Positions 63,421 to 64,000 of a DNA stretch of 64,000 nucleotides are shown piece after piece; within the stretch, counting starts at the first letter, position 1, and every line of letters starts with the position of its first letter. A program made the position numbers and the translations under genes. The DNA is from Parnassius smintheus behrii (Eukaryota > Arthropoda > Insecta > Lepidoptera > Papilionidae): NCBI GenBank assembly GCA_036936625.1, contig JAUPFT010000026.1, positions 42,493,513 to 42,557,512 on the forward strand, in the 5' to 3' direction. Under the pieces are notes generated by a model. That model did no database searches. It had not been told where the DNA came from and saw only the letters and a list, made by a program, of their open reading frames with translations.

Positions 63421-63625
63421 TGTAGGTGTCGCACGAGTGAGTCGGCTCGACCGGGGTAGGCCCACGCTCTCACAAAATACTAGCGTGAAATATCAGATTA
63501 ATGGTGTTATGCTTGTGATTTGATTATTTATTCTTTATTGGAGATAGATGTAGATGTCTGTGGGCCACCGCATTCACTTACCACCAGGTGGACTCTTTGC
63601 TTGATTGTCACCACTATCCTATAAA
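63421..63625 (+). repeat. Dispersed repeat family A, internally deleted
   Basis: GTGTCGCACGAGTGAGTCGG, CACGCTCTCACAAAATACTA, GAGATAGATGTAGATGTCTG and CACCAGGTGGACTCTTTGCT. The middle block with the ACGAGGCATTCC motif is missing. Sequence 63626-64000 shows nothing recognisable. Confidence 0.7.
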
Positions 63626-64000
63626 AAATATATGATGCAAGTATTGTATAAATTACGAAAATGGGTATATTCCAATTTCTATTAATTTTTACTAAACACC
63701 AGACATATATTTATTAGAAACATATGATTAGACGCTATCTTAATCATCGTTTGTTGCTAAAACTGGCCAGTCGTGAATATTGTCAAGGTTTTTGAGACGA
63801 TTTTTTTTTCGCACCATTTTTTCGTTATAATTATGTCTTAACCCCAACTACTTTTTCTCAGTAACCTGATAAGTTAAATGAATTAAGTAATTCATAAATT
63901 AATTAATTACTTGTTAACTTATATTTAAAGAGAAGTTAGGGTAGGTAATAACAAAACAAGCAGTTCTGCTATAGTGACACACAGACCTTCATTAATCAAT

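Overview
Nuclear DNA of an insect, almost certainly a lepidopteran. The only host gene I can recognise is Skeletor (DM13-domain protein), whose exons lie on the minus strand between 63334 and 10409. Everything else is transposable elements (TEs), microsatellites and one large satellite array sitting in its introns. The lepidopteran call rests on the Skeletor protein sequence and on several repeat families (tRNA-headed SINEs, a Lep1/Helitron-like repeat with the CACCTGATGGTAAGTG core, RTE-type LINEs ending in ATG repeats) that I know from moth and butterfly genomes; no species is inferred.

Host gene: six consecutive exons with matching phases and GT/AG borders: 63334-63197, 52635-52451, 50231-50069, 19064-18937, 17918-17781 and the terminal exon 11059-10409 with stop codon and a probable 3' UTR to about 9530. 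They encode two tandem DM13 domains and then a Gln-rich tail. The DOMON domain of long Skeletor forms is not in the window, so the terminal exon probably defines a short isoform. Upstream exons lie beyond the right edge.

Intron contents, left to right. 1-9500 (downstream of the gene): family A repeats, TA microsatellites and a LINE (4458-8745) with an intact PHD-finger ORF1 and a broken ORF2. 11060-17780: SINE, a short RTE-derived non-autonomous element, perfect hairpins, a 254-bp palindrome and several TE tails. 17919-18936: Penelope-like element remnants. 19065-50068 (31 kb): two LINEs head to tail (19941-27190), a complete RTE element (29404-34809) that has a second RTE (29522-31734) inserted in its 5' UTR, and exactly 165 copies of a 67-bp satellite (35671-46725). 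50232-52450: LINE and Penelope fragments. 52636-63196: a young Ty3/Gypsy element (52924-58490; the two 389-bp LTRs differ at 2 positions) inserted in a Penelope-like element, and a decayed RTE copy (60174-63066).

The most unusual items are the indel-free 67-bp satellite inside an intron, the set of near-perfect inverted repeats (14041-14105, 14486-14739, 49501-49564, 12977-13016), the nested insertions with readable target-site duplications, a canonical GGGAAAC frameshift site at the Gypsy gag/pol junction, and TE sequence lying within tens of bases of two Skeletor splice acceptors.
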